Part shown: in pieces, positions 1 through 11,626 of the stretch | How the letters are laid out: the number at the start of each line of letters is the position of its first letter | Position numbering within the stretch: the first letter of the stretch is position 1 | Source of the DNA: Persicaria tinctoria | Lineage: Eukaryota > Streptophyta > Magnoliopsida > Caryophyllales > Polygonaceae | Direction: 5' to 3' | NCBI GenBank assembly: GCA_037127255.1 | Contig: JBANSL010000004.1 | Location: forward strand, 54,600,318-54,664,317 | Length of the DNA: 64,000 nt | Notes under the pieces: model-generated | What the model was told of the DNA's origin: nothing | Seen by the model: the letters and a program-made list of their open reading frames with translations, nothing else | Databases searched by the model: none | Made by a program: the position numbers and the translations under genes

Positions 1-668
1 TCAATGAGAAGACGGATATGAGAAATGTCTACTTTGAAGTGGGCTTGAGGTTTGTATCTCAGAAGGTCTTGAAAGAGGCAATTTTGTGGTACAGCATTCA
101 GAAAAAGAAGGACATCAGATACATAAAAAATGATAAGAAAAGGATTCATGTCGGTTGTCATGGTTGTAGATGGGAGATGTCTGCTGGGAGGGATCTTGAG
201 CACATGGATGCATGGCAAATTAAGGCGTATCATGGAGAACATAGATGTGCGAGAACCTTTAGAAATAAATTGATTACTGAAAATTGGATTGCTGAACAAT
301 TCCTTGATAAAGTGTTGAGGAATCCTAAGATGACTTCAAGAGAGATCAAGGAAGATATAAGGAGCAAGTATGATATCTTAGTGCTTGGCTATCTTCAGGT
401 ATATAAGAAAATAACGCAGCTGTTGATGGTTACCTTAAACTTAGACTAACGTGAAAAATATCTTATAGTGACAACTAAAGCCAATCAAAGGGGAAGAGGT
501 AAAGGAAGGACATTTACAAGAGGAAGATCACTTGCATCAGGTGGCAGAGGGAGAGGGAGAGCAACTGGAGGGATCGGCATAAGCTATGGGGACAATGGGC
601 AGATTATCTATAGTGCCACATCGCATCGCCCTGGTATTGTTATTCGAGAGCCACAATCTCAACCATAG
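1..668 (+). pseudogene. MULE (MuDR-type) transposase, internally deleted, cut by window edge
   Basis: The frame is open from the left edge to 449 and shows the N-terminal MuDR DNA-binding region: an EVGLRFVSQKVLKEAI-type start, then a Cys/His-bearing segment (CHGCRWEMSA ... AYHGEHRC) and the KMTSREIKEDIRSKYDI stretch that normally leads into the catalytic MULE domain. That domain (about 200 residues, with its DDE acidic residues) is absent. The frame ends after a short unrelated tail, and 468-668 continues in another frame with the Gly/Arg-rich tail (GRGRG repeats) seen at the C-terminus of plant MULE transposases. I read this as an internal deletion derivative that cannot catalyse transposition. 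The element continues left of the window. No terminal inverted repeat could be checked. Confidence 0.75.
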
Positions 669-2117
669 AGATGTATCACATCAGAAAACATGGATCTTAT
701 TTTGTTTGGTTGCTAGTAAACATATTCAGTAGGAACATGTGTTTGGGTTGTCTTTTGCATATGCCTGGAAGGGTTGTCTTTTGCTTACAACTAAACTTTG
801 GGGGCACTTTCTACTGGCTGAGTTTTTTGCTCTCATAATTCCATATTACAGTGTGTACATACCAACTGTTTTTTTGCTGTCATAGATGCTCTATTGCAAG
901 ACCAAAAAATTGCTTTTATTTTTGGTAGTGTAGCAACCTCTTTATTTTTGTTGTCATATGACAACAACACTTATTCCAAATGAAAGCAAAAAAAAAATTT
1001 ATATTGCAGCAAAACCCCTCACAGGAAAAAAAAGAGCTTCTGTAGGAGCTGTGCACATGACAGCAAATAAAAAGCTTTGTAGCAGCTTACAACTAAATTT
1101 CCTTCAATTTTCTTATGCTTATAATTAAATGTGTAAGACATCAGCAAAGGGCAAGAATTTGAAAATGGGTTGTAGTAAAAGGCCAATAGCCATGAATCAA
1201 CAGAGGAAAGAGCTCCACATAATTTGTGGTATGGGTTTCAATTGAATTATATTATGAGATGTAATCTGGGAGGTGGGAACGGTTTAGGGGTTTAGTTTAA
1301 TTTGTGGTATGGGTTTAATTTGTGTTATGGGTTTAACATAAAACCGGTTGAAAATTATTTTTTAAAAACCGAATTATAATGAGTGAACCAACCTTGACAA
1401 AGAAAAAGGGGTTATCTGTCCTCGAAACCACTTTTTATATACCTTTTTGTCTCTCTTGTCTTTAAATATACCAATCTGTCTCAAGGGGGTATTTAAATAT
1501 ACCAATTTGTCTTTACGGCCAATAAGAAATTGGCTCTAAGTGATTTTTATAATTAACTTTTGAAATCGAATATTCACAAATTAACTATTTTTACTAACTT
1601 TACAAAAAAAAATTGCAGGCCTTAAAATATTGAAATTCTAATAAGGGATAATTTCTTTTTGAAGGTTAAAATATTCATTTTGGATAATTATTTTCCTCAA
1701 TTTTTGAAGGTTAACAAGTGAAAAAATAATTTCTTTTTAAAATTAATGACGTTTTGCATCTATCTCCAAAATTATTTTAAAAATTTTTAATAAAATTTTA
1801 AGATGTCTATATAGTATAATAAATGTAAATTTTAAAAAGAAATATTATTTTGACAATCATTCTTTTTTAATGGTCAATTGTTACTTTGACATTTGAATTA
1901 AATATTCTTATTAATTCTTGAGTTATCACATTTCAATATATTAGTCAATTTATTTATATACATATATAAATATATGATTATGTAAACATTTGATATTTCA
2001 AATATATTTTTAATTTTTAGATATTCATTTTTTTTTAAAATGGTTACATAGCAGATTATGGATAAGACTTGTATAAATATGTGGACCAATTAATATGTGG
2101 CTTCTGATCATCATGGT
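669..2117. other. AT-rich intergenic stretch, no gene seen
   Basis: No convincing coding frame, RNA gene or complete mobile element was found. A short phrase around AAATATACCAATCTGTCT is repeated near 1463 and 1493. The first few hundred bases may still be 3' sequence of the MULE. Confidence 0.5.
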
Positions 2118-2330
2118 TAGAGCTGGCAAAATATGACCCGACCCGAGAAATCCAACTGAGTTACCGAACCCAGACCCGACTGAAACCCGAAAATATGGAA
2201 TCATCCGTAACCCGAACTCGAGACCGAGCCCGAACCGAATCTAACTCGACTCGAAATAGACCCGAACACAGACAAAACCGACCCGACCCAAACGGTCAAA
2301 CCCGATCCAACTCTCAACCAACCTGACATT
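2118..2330. mobile_element. hAT-like MITE fragment with GACCC/CCGAAC words
   Basis: The stretch opens with TAGAGCTGGCAAA, a form typical of hAT-type MITE ends, and continues as a dense array of GACCC, CCCGA and CCGAAC words. The expected inverse end with CTA was not found before the words stop near 2330, so no 8-bp duplication can be shown. It resembles in style the two complete CGGGT-word elements elsewhere in the window but starts with a different terminal sequence. Confidence 0.45.
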
Positions 2331-2685
2331 CAGAATGATAGTATCCAAAATTGTGGTCCTAATAAATATAAAATATTATTGATATGAATGAAATGTGTAA
2401 AGAAAGTCACGATATTAATGAAATAGTGATATAAAAGATAACACGGAATGATAATACTCAAAATTGTGGTCCGATTATATCAATGTAAATAATCTTTTCT
2501 ATGAAAAAAGGAAATAAATATATTTAAAGTAGATCACAAATTGATATAAGTATATCAATGTAGATAATCTTTGAATGAAAAATAGAAAACAAATATATGT
2601 CAAATAGGAAACAAATAATTTCAGCACTAATATTGACCAATAAGAAAATATTATTTGAATAAAAAAATTCAACTTCAATTGTGGG

Positions 2686-3111
2686 TAGACCTGTCAAACG
2701 GGTCATTCGGGTCGATTTTGGGTCGGGTCACTTCAGGTTTCGAGTAAAATGGGTCTCGGGTAAAACGGGTTCCGGGTTTTTCGGGTTGACTAGAACCCGG
2801 GTTTGACCGGGTTTCGGGTCGATTTCGGGTTAGTCGATTTTTTTCTTTTTTAAATTAAAAAAAATCATGATTTGATAATTTTGTGATAAATTTTAATTAT
2901 ATATAAAAAATTTTAATTATATATAATTATAAATCAACCGGGTCAATCGGGTAAATCGGGTCAAAATTACCGGGTCAATCGGGTCACCGGGTCAAAACCC
3001 AGATTACCCGGAAAATTTCGAGTTTTTCGAATTTCGGGTCAAAATTTCCGGGTTCGGGTCAGAAATTTTTTGGGTCGGGTCACCGGGTCGGGTTGTGTTT
3101 TGACTGGTCTA
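2686..3111. mobile_element. hAT-type MITE with internal CGGGT/GGGTC word array (copy 1)
   Basis: The element starts TAGACCTGTCAAAC and ends with the near-perfect inverse TTTTGACTGGTCTA. It is flanked on both sides by ATTGTGGG (2678-2685 and 3112-3119), an exact 8-bp target duplication as expected for the hAT superfamily. The related uninterrupted sequence at about 3205-3240 preserves the empty site with a single ATTGTGGG. The 426-bp interior has no coding capacity and is filled with GGGTC/CGGGT words around an AT-rich centre. A second copy with its own duplication lies at 31607-32011. Confidence 0.9.
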
Positions 3112-3119
3112 ATTGTGGG

Positions 3120-3262
3120 TGTGATGTGTCAGCAAAATGCTAGCATAATTAGTAATATTAATAGAAGATAGATTGACCAATAAGAAAATATCATTTGAAT
3201 AAAAAGATCAACTTTAATTGTGGGTGTGACACGTCAGCAAAATGCTAGCAGAATTAGTAATA
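3120..3262 (-). repeat. Helitron-5'-end-like block, two partial copies
   Basis: Read on the minus strand, the phrase TACTAATTCTGCTAGC followed by ATTTTGCTGACGTGTCAC and CCACAATTAAAGTTGA occurs twice here, and related sequence continues left of the hAT insertion to about 2550. The same block occurs three times on the plus strand at 26071-26100, 26324-26357 and 26532-26563, at the start of the Helitron there. I infer a Helitron-related family. The two copies supply empty sites for the hAT insertion and for the copia insertion. Confidence 0.6.
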
Positions 3263-3460
3263 TATTATAAACTAGGACAAAGAAAAGAGGGGAGAATATG
3301 AGATTGTATTCAATTGAATTGCTTGTAGAGTATCCACCAATACAATATATAGGAGTCATATCTTTGGGCTCCAAGTATAAGATAAATCTATCTATAAAAG
3401 GCAAAACTCTATCTAAGTAAAGTGTATATCTTTGTACATCCACATAATAATATTATAACA
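3263..3460 (-). repeat. 3' LTR of the copia-type element
   Basis: The 198-bp LTR aligns over its full length with 9264-9461. Minus-strand ends are TG and TA rather than the usual TG and CA. It carries the ORF-like shadow shared with the other LTR, which is not a gene. Confidence 0.85.
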
Positions 3461-3470
3461 CTCCCCCTTG
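3461..3470 (-). other. Polypurine tract of the copia-type element
   Basis: Minus-strand CAAGGGGGAG lies directly before the TG of the 3' LTR, the position where plus-strand priming occurs in LTR retrotransposons. Confidence 0.7.
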
Positions 3471-3496
3471 GATGTACAATCTTTATTCCGCCAACT

Positions 3497-4474
3497 GCCT
3501 CGTTAAAAACCTAGCTAGGAAAACCCAATGGGACAAAACCATAGCTTAGGGAAAAAGAGTGCAGCCTTCCACGTACGCTCTTGTTGTACTGCCTCGTTAA
3601 AAACCTTGTCAGGAAAACCCAGTGGGACAAAACCTGATCGAAGGAAAAAAGAGTGCAGTGCGTGTATGCTCCCCCTGAATTCAACATCCTTCTCGAAGTC
3701 TTCTCACTCTCCTTAATGTCGCCGTCTTCATGAGATTATGGTCGAATCTCAACATTGTCTTTGATGTGTATAAGCCGGAATGCCTTCGTGATTGACTTTG
3801 ACGCGCCTGACTTCCATGGATTGGTGTTGAGCTGCTTTGGATGCACAAGCAGAAGGTACTTTAGGACCTAGTGTGCTTTTCATTGTTGACCTGGGAGATC
3901 TGATGCATTAAATGGTGCTTAAGCTGCCTCGTTAAAAACCTTACCTTGGAAAAAACCCAGTGGGATAAAAACCAAGATTAAGGAAAAGAGTACAATTTTG
4001 TATGGTACTTCGGGACCTAATAAAATGTCACCACTTTCACAATTATAGGTAATTAAGGTACTCTGATAAGACTCTTCAATCAATTGTACATGACAGGACT
4101 TTGATAATAATGCTTCAGGCATTTTCAATCGATCCTTTCCATTTATATGGGTATGCACTTACAACGTTCGTCATTTACATTTGGAGCCAAAAATTATATT
4201 CACTTCTGGTGAATACATTCTAATGTAACCTTTAATAGGCCTTTGTCCAATCAATTTGGCTTTATATTTTCCTTTGTACAAACACCCACTTAAAACCAAT
4301 TGATACTACACTTTTCAATGTTGGAGCTACAGGTCCAAAAACTTCATGCTTAAATTTATTTCTTTCTAGAATTTGGGATATACCATGTATCCTTGTGAGG
4401 GGAGTTGCCTCGTTAAAAACCTTTCTTTGGAAAAACCCAAATGGGACAAAAACCAAAGTTAAGGAAAAGAGTAC
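3497..4474. repeat. Four dispersed copies of a ~68-bp motif inside the copia element
   Basis: A motif starting GCCTCGTTAAAAACCT, followed by GGAAAACCCAGTGGGAC and ending near AAGGAAAAGAGTACAA or AAAAGAGTGCAG, occurs at 3497-3564, 3591-3659, 3925-3993 and 4407-4474, all in the same orientation. The copies sit in the 3' end of the element (minus sense) and the fourth is beside the pol remnant. Their conservation exceeds that of the sequence between them. Function unknown. Confidence 0.85.
4262..4375 (-). pseudogene. Copia pol remnant (start of reverse transcriptase region)
   Basis: The minus strand reads KHEVFGPVAPT, then IGFKWVFVQRK, which matches the well-known copia segment linking integrase to reverse transcriptase (EVFGPV...P-G-KWVFV-KRN). 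Sequence on both sides is broken by stops and by the 68-bp motif insertions. No catalytic YVDD box was found downstream. Confidence 0.6.
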
Positions 4475-7400
4475 AACTTTTCTCCTCCTCAATTTAACAT
4501 ATAAATCATCAGTTTTATAAAGATATGGTACTCCTGGACCTAATATCCTTTCACAATCTAATGAATTGTTCAATAAACCAATCGCATTACGCTCTTAGCA
4601 TTTTGTACGCTCTAATTATTCTTATCAAGCACTTCAAGTGCAAACTTAGATATGTGTCATCAACGATAATCAATGATCTGGTCATTTCAAGACAACTCAT
4701 AATCAATTCTAACACTGTCAACATTCATAAAATCTCTCCAGGAGTTTTATACTAGTGGACATATCACCATTGTTTGAAGTTACTACTAGAACTTCGATTT
4801 GAATCATGTTATCTTTTGCATTTACTAATGCCTTTACTAGCCTGTTTTCTATATAGTTCATTGAACTTTCGGTTCACTTCTCTTCCATGCAACATATTAC
4901 TTCTTGATCTCCTTTTCCTCTCCCCCTAAAGACCGAGTATTTTATCATCTGTGATAAACTCTAGGTATTTGATCATCTATGGAAACTCAATCCTCCATAT
5001 ACATCATCTTTCTTGCTTTACAACAACTTAGTGTAATCTGGGGAGATTTTTGTGTCTATACTGAACATGTAAATATCAAACTCTCTACTGGAGATAAATT
5101 ACAAGAAGGAGAATTTCTTCTATTGTTGACCAAAATCGAATCAAGCTCTTGATATTCATGTCTGCTTATTAACTATTATTGATGACTCTACTGGGTCATT
5201 CCATGCGTTAGTAATATCCTAAATGATAATCTCATAAGTAACGACTTCACTTGGTCGATTTAATCGCCAGCTTCTCAATGCTCAACATATTAATTTCATT
5301 GATAACATTTCCATATCACATCCATATTGCCAACATGGATAATCTATTTATTATGTTGGATCTTCTTTTGACATCCTCAACTGGAGGAAAAACCATTGCT
5401 TCTGGCAATTATCGGCTTTCACAATCCCAATTTATTTATCATCACTCCTTCCCTTTAGAGTGTTTTGACGCTCTTATAGAGCCATCTTCATATATGAATT
5501 TATTGCTTGATTATATCAATAGTCCTTCGAGGACTAATTTGATGCTCTTCTGGAGATATACACATGCATAAGGTTTAATTATGCCAAGTATAGAATTTAT
5601 ACAAATACTCACTAGTTATTTCATCCCGAAAACTTCAGGTTTTCCATATCATCAAGTACCAAGCTCTACACCATTCTAACATTTTCATGCGATGATTCAT
5701 TCACAGTTTGGGAGATTACAAATCCAATAGGTAAACCATCATCTTTGACTTGTTCTTCCACATTCTCCTTGATGTGGGAGTCGACTCATACATGATTATC
5801 TATAATCATTTTCAAAATTATGACCAGTATCCTAACAACGGTCGCGCGCACCATATCCTCTTTATGTCCTCTGCTAGAGGTAATAATATACATTGCATCT
5901 GGCAATAAAAGAGGTTGTTATGAACCATAGGTCATTTAGCTAGTTATTTATGTGAGTTCTACCTTACCCAAGTAGATTAAGAACAAGATCCCAAAATAAG
6001 GAGTCTTCGGGCTCTCAAGAATAAATTTATCGATTTTACACAATTTAACAAGGATTTGCTTCAAACTCTTCTCCCAAATCATCATTGGTTGAATAAAATT
6101 GGCATCATCTACCCATAATGGTTTCTTCAAGAAACATTTCCAATGCATATACATATACATAAAATGCAAATCAAATCAAATAGATAAATAAAATAAAGAT
6201 TCCATTTACCTTAAAATAGCCAAATTGAACTAATAACAAACAAAAACGACAAAGTTGGCAAAATCAAAGGTGTTGGATGATCTAGACACCATAAGACACT
6301 CCTTTAATTTATCCATTTCATGAGTATCTTCTTTTTTATAAGTTTATCTACTTCAAGAGATAACTTTTATTTACACGAACAATATATATAATTCTTCTCA
6401 ATATAAAACCGCATATGTTTATGACATACAAACTCTTAACAAAGTTGTTTCTTCTGGAAACAGTTTGAGTTTCGAATTATAAAAAGTAAATTGAGACATA
6501 TACACCTCACAAGTGAATAACAAAACTAATCTCAATAAAAATAAATATACCAAACATAATTAAAATTTATTTGGCCACTTCTGGTGGGCATCAATTCAGA
6601 TATTTATCACTTGTTTCAAAAACAATATCATTCACAAATAGTATAGGTCAATAACTATCTCAAATTTCAATTTTAATAATTTCATCGATCATCATCTATG
6701 AGAGAAAAAGTCTTTTCTTATTTTCATGCAATTACTATCGGGATATAATACAAATCAACTTCAAGATACATAAATAATGTCAACTTCTGGTGACCAGGAA
6801 ACAAACAAGTTTAACCACTTCAGGAGTTTATATTTCACCTTCTATGAAATAAATCATATATGAAATAATTTGCAAGTACAAGATGGAATCAACAATATCA
6901 TCTTAGCTCGTTATTAAAAAGATGAGGCTAATATTTAATCGATGCATGATGACGTTATTTATTCATCAACTTATATATCATTTATCATGTATCCGTTCAA
7001 TATATGGTCAATTTAACCAATAGTCATATCTATATGCATCGTCAACCCCCATTCGTACATGATTTACCAATGCTCTAAATTCTCATATATCAAAGTATAT
7101 TAGCACTGTTGCATGATTTATGATATAAAATCTATATGTGCAATCAATAACGTCATATTACAATCAGCAACTAAATGGTAATCCATATTTCATGTACGAG
7201 ATGAACTCATAACACACATATATAATCACTCATGATCAAGAGGCACAAAAATCATAATTCAAATATATAATGTTTAGGCTTACCTGACCGCAAGCTCGAT
7301 CGCATATACCAATATTGAAAAATCAGTCCAGCTCCATCATGAGCCTTAAAGTCGAGTCTAACCCATATAGACTCACTACCAAGTAGAGTTCAATCTTCTA

Positions 7401-8584
7401 GGATTCGCCTTCTTTTACCATGATATCCTAGTGTGGATCCGCACACAAACCACTCACATGACACCATCCATCACCAAATCAAAATGTTAATAAATTATAA
7501 TCATATTTTTTTTATATAAAAAAAACATATATAATATAAAATAATTCTATCCATTCTTATGTATAAGGCCTTAAACCTTTTGAAATTCTAATTAATCAAG
7601 CAAGGAAAGTCAACGTACCTCTTATGTGAGCAACACGTAGATAATCATACTCCGAAGCATATATCTATTTTATTCACTATCTACTTCGAGAGATATGACT
7701 TTATTCACTACCTGGATGATACTTATTGTTTCATCACTACCGGGATGAAATTTATCAATCACATCACGTGATTCATAATATCAATTTCTTTTACTTTCAT
7801 CCATTTTGAGGGATTGAGATTAGTTTATCCACTTAAGGGGATATTACAAATTCGATTGACTCAATCACTTCAGGGATTGAGATTAATTTATCTGCTTCAA
7901 CGATATTACAAATTCGATTGATTCAATCACTTCAAGGATTGAGATTAATTTATCCGCTTCAGATATATATATTAAAAAGAAAATAATGGAAATCGTATGT
8001 TAAAGCATATATATAATTATGTGCAGTACAGAGATCACAAGTCGACTACGATGAAAGATGATAGTATAATTATGTGCAATTAATCATATTAGCACTAGTT
8101 GGAGGCTAAGGTGAACAGAAAGCTCAACAAGAACACCAAGACCATAAAATTTAATCGAAATTGTGTATGAATAATATGACAATTAGATGCACGATACACT
8201 CAATACTGTATAAAGATTCTGAATGCATAAATTTCAATCCAATCTTTCCACATAGTTATTTGGATAAGACCCTAATTTCCCTAAAATTGCGATTCAGATT
8301 ATATAAAGGAGATCAATTATTGAAAGATTATGATTCAGATTATCAACTAGTAGCATTTGTACGATCACACAAATCAATTCAGCACAACGTGAAATAATCG
8401 ATGGCTGAGCATGAAATTTAGAAAGGGAGGGGATGGAACAACAACAACCATAGAGATCTAGAGAGAGTGAATGGATTTCTTATGCAAAAATAAATTGAGG
8501 GCACGTACCGTATCAAAGAGCGAATCAAAGAGCAATGGTCGAATCGAACCTCGCTCACGCTGGACGATCAACAAGCATATCAAT
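4475..8584. other. Interior of the copia element, no intact coding region
   Basis: AT-rich sequence between the pol remnant and the leader. No gag, protease, integrase zinc finger or RNase H frame could be recognised. Phrases of the type CACTTCTGG/CACTTCAGG recur many times. Either the pol was lost by decay or the element is a non-autonomous derivative. Confidence 0.5.
7805..7965. repeat. 62-bp tandem repeat, about 2.5 copies
   Basis: The unit contains ATATTACAAATTCGATTGA then TCAATCACTTCAGGGATTG. The marker TTCGATTGA recurs at 7851 and 7913, a 62-bp period, with a partial third copy ending near 7965. Confidence 0.8.
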
Positions 8585-9263
8585 CTAATCTTTTAATTCC
8601 CAAACGTAGGTGTTGCATCTTGACCGATTATCTTTCACGTCGTCATAATTGAAGGCTTTCTTGCAAACCCCCAATTCCCGCAGAAAGGTCGAGGGTCGAC
8701 GGAATCGAAGCTGCATAGGGTCGTCGGTGTCGATCCCGTGCCTACATCCACAAGGCTTCGCGTCCGGCATCGACAGGCTGGGGTCGGAGACATTATCGTC
8801 GAGTAGGGCAACTCGCCGGCGTTGATTCGTTCCAGTGATAGCAAGGATGAGAGTGGCGCCTATATCGAGAGAGAGCGGCCTGGGCTCGGGTTTGAGGCGA
8901 CCACGAGGGTGGGGGCACCATTTGGGGAAGGAGGGTCGAGAGAGAGGACGAGGAGGCCGGGAACAATGCTGGTGGCTTCGAAATTCGGCGTCGATCTCTT
9001 CCCTTTCGGCTCTTGTCAGCAACCACAGGCATCGAAAAAGGGAGGCAGAGTGCTCGGCATTCTTCTCACCAGCGACCATGGGCGGCGGAGTGCCAAGCTC
9101 TGTCAGCGAGAGCCCCAAATTTTCTGACAGTGTTGCCCACGGCCACACTGCGGCGAGCGGTGGAGCACGGCTGCGGAAATCGAGGCCGACCAGTGCTTTC
9201 GATTGAAAGTAAGCAGTATAACCCTAATTTTTTTTTCATAGAGCGAAACTCATGCTGATAACG
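8585..9263 (-). other. GC-rich leader next to the copia 5' LTR
   Basis: This stretch lies just inside the 5' LTR in the position of the untranslated leader, starting with CGTTATCAGCATGAG immediately after the LTR. It is markedly GC-richer than its surroundings and for that reason stays open in several frames on both strands (up to 187 codons). None of those frames resembles gag. Confidence 0.5.
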
Positions 9264-9461
9264 TATTATAAACTAGGACAAAGAAAAGAGGGGAGAATAT
9301 GAGATTGTATTCAATTGAATTACTTATAGAGTATTCACCAATACAATATATAGGAGTCATATCCTTGGGCTCCAAGTATAAAATAAATCTATCTATAAAA
9401 GGCAAAACTCTATCTAAGTAAAGTGTATATCTTTGTACATCCACATAATAATATTATAACA
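9264..9461 (-). repeat. 5' LTR of the copia-type element
   Basis: Partner of 3263-3460, identical in length. It is followed in minus sense by the presumed primer-binding region and preceded by the target duplication TAATA at 9462-9466. Confidence 0.85.
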
Positions 9462-9478
9462 TAATATTAATAGATCCT

Positions 9479-10475
9479 TTTTTTATTAGGTAATAATTCA
9501 GATGAGAAAACCCTATCCAAAAGCATCATGCCGGATGAGGTCAAGAAGACATGTGTCATTGTATAAATTCGGTCCCCTAGTAGAGTAGCAAAGGTGTGCA
9601 ACCCTATCTGCTACCCGGTTACCAGCACGGGCAATGTGGGAGACTCCAATATTTCTTACACCTAGGAGAATGCCTTGAACGTCCGACATTACTAGTACTA
9701 TTTCCCAGGGGCAATTAGTATGGGTACGTAAAAAATCTGTAATAATCTTTTAATCTCCTTCTATGATTAGGTCATTGATATGTAGTTCTCTGGCCTTTTC
9801 CACTCCCATTCTTAAGGCAAGTGCTTCCACCATAATAGGAGACTGGCCACCAATAATTTTACCCCCGATACTAATAGGATTGTCCATCCAGTCCCGAATA
9901 ATATAACCTATAGAACTTTGTGCGTGAGGCCGATATAAACGATCCATCAAAGTTTAATTTGTACTTCCCCAAGGGAGACATTTTCCAGTAATGGGTCTTT
10001 TTAGTGTTTCTAGAATGGTTTTTCCCCCATTATGGATAGAGGGATCTCCATCCCCAATTTTATTCGAGTTCATCTTACATGCTCGTTTCCAGTTTTCGAT
10101 ATTTTCCATTACTAACTTCTTAAGACCCTCGGAGGAAGGGATGTTGGCATTTCTGAAAATAATTTGGTTCCTGACAAACCAAACTATTCACCATCTGAAT
10201 ATTATGTTTTGTTTGCTGTAATATTTGCTCCATGTCTCTGTTTTGTGATAGAAGTGTGTTGATTTTTTGGGATATTTCCCTAGGAAATTGCTGCTGGAAG
10301 TTATTGAGGGGACATTCCGAGGGGTGATTGCAAAAAAAATACATGTTGTAGGTATAACAACACCCTTTTGGGATAAGCGTGTAGTTGTGGGTAGGCCTTG
10401 TTAGTTCCATAATCCATATGTGTTTGGGAGGGGGAGGGGAGAATCTTAATACTCCACTTTTAAGTTTTAACACTA
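9479..10475 (-). pseudogene. Decayed LINE 3' part (zinc-binding and RNase H region)
   Basis: Minus-strand frames read [16 protein letters not shown] (10120-10473), then [16 protein letters not shown] and EALALRMGVEKAREL followed by LIIEGD (9750-9950). These match, in order, the intact LINE frame at 46458-47495. The 3' end (minus sense) keeps the terminal phrase seen at 47495-47523 and a short A tail (T run at 9479-9485). Frameshifts and stops separate the pieces. Confidence 0.8.
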
Positions 10476-11626
10476 GTCCTCGCGTTGTGACTTTTTTTTT
10501 TATTAAATAAAATCATAATAATATAGAAAATTAATATGATAAAATTTAATAAAATATTTAAAACCTTTAATAAAAATAAATAAATAAAAGGTAGAATTGA
10601 TAAATAAAGTATAAAATTGTAAAATTCTTTATCATATAAGTATTTCAGAGATCTTTTTTAAAATTATTAAAAATAATTCTTCTCATTTAAATTAGTATAA
10701 ATAGATATATATAGATATTTTGTATTAATCTAATTTGTTACTAAATAAAGAAAAAAACCATAGTAACTTTATTTAAGATATTTAAAAGAAGATGATTTTG
10801 ATACAAATATGATAGATTAAGGTAATAACATGTGGAACAAAATGCTTCTCATTTAATATAATACATAGAATATATAGATATAATATATAGATATATAGAT
10901 GTAGACATGGATATGGATTATAAATATATTTTGTGTTTTGAATTGAACCATTGATTAGAAAATGTAGAATTTATTAAGGAAATTTAAAAAACTATTATAA
11001 TTTGATTTTTTGAAAATCCTACAATTAGTTTAGTAATTACACCTCATCAAAATTTCTTCTATTTATATTATATATTCATATTCATATTAATTTGACGTTT
11101 AATTTTGAATTAAATCTATTGCTTAGAATATTTCAAGGACATTTTTTTTAAAGCTCTAATTTGATTGTGTAAAAAGACAACAACTACTATCACTACGCCT
11201 TTTAGCAACTCAGGCGACAGACGTAATCTGGTCGCCTGATTGAGTTCCAGCTTGCCTCAGATTTCAGGTGACAACCTAGTGGTTGCCTGAATGGTAGTCA
11301 CGTGGACACTATGCCCTAAGTATTGCAGCGATGAATAAATTGAGGCTCGTCGCATGAGAGACATCGTTTGTGAGCTGAGCTTGATGAGTAGTTTGAGTAC
11401 CAACATGTATCATCCATACCAAGCCCAAAATGTGCTCATAATGCATGTGAAAATCTTATCCAAAGGATTTGCCTAGCTAATTGTAAACATTGCTTTTCAC
11501 TCTTATCAAATTTAGATGCTCATTCATCCTGTACATTTTCATTCTAAGATGCTTGATTGATGTTGGTCACTACCTACGAAATGAAAAGACTTTATACCTA
11601 AGCCTCCTTTGAGTTTGAAAGCCTTG
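10476..11626. other. AT-rich intergenic stretch, no gene seen
   Basis: No supported gene. At 11191 a CACTACGCC start followed by GTCGCCTGA-type words recalls the ends of some class II elements, but no opposite end was found. Confidence 0.45.

Larger units (their letters stand above)
3263..9461 (-). mobile_element. Ty1/copia-type LTR retrotransposon, coding region mostly lost
   Basis: Two 198-bp direct repeats (3263-3460 and 9264-9461) bound the element, and TAATA flanks it on both sides (3258-3262 and 9462-9466). In minus orientation each LTR begins TGTTATAATATT and ends TTTATAATA. A purine tract (CAAGGGGGAG on the minus strand) abuts the 3' LTR. The related block at 3140-3165 keeps the uninterrupted target with one TAATA. 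The LTRs differ at only a handful of positions by eye. The 5.8 kb interior has no intact gag-pol; one recognisable pol piece remains near 4262-4375. Assignment to copia rests on that motif and on the LTR style. Confidence 0.85.

Noticed and set aside
8585..9148. 187-codon minus frame in the copia leader
   Set aside because: It lies in the untranslated leader position, competes with frames on the other strand and has no gag-like features.
11191..11300. CACTA-type transposon start (CACTACGCC with GTCGCCTGA words)
   Set aside because: No opposite end with GTAGTG and matching subterminal words, and no 3-bp duplication, was found within reach.
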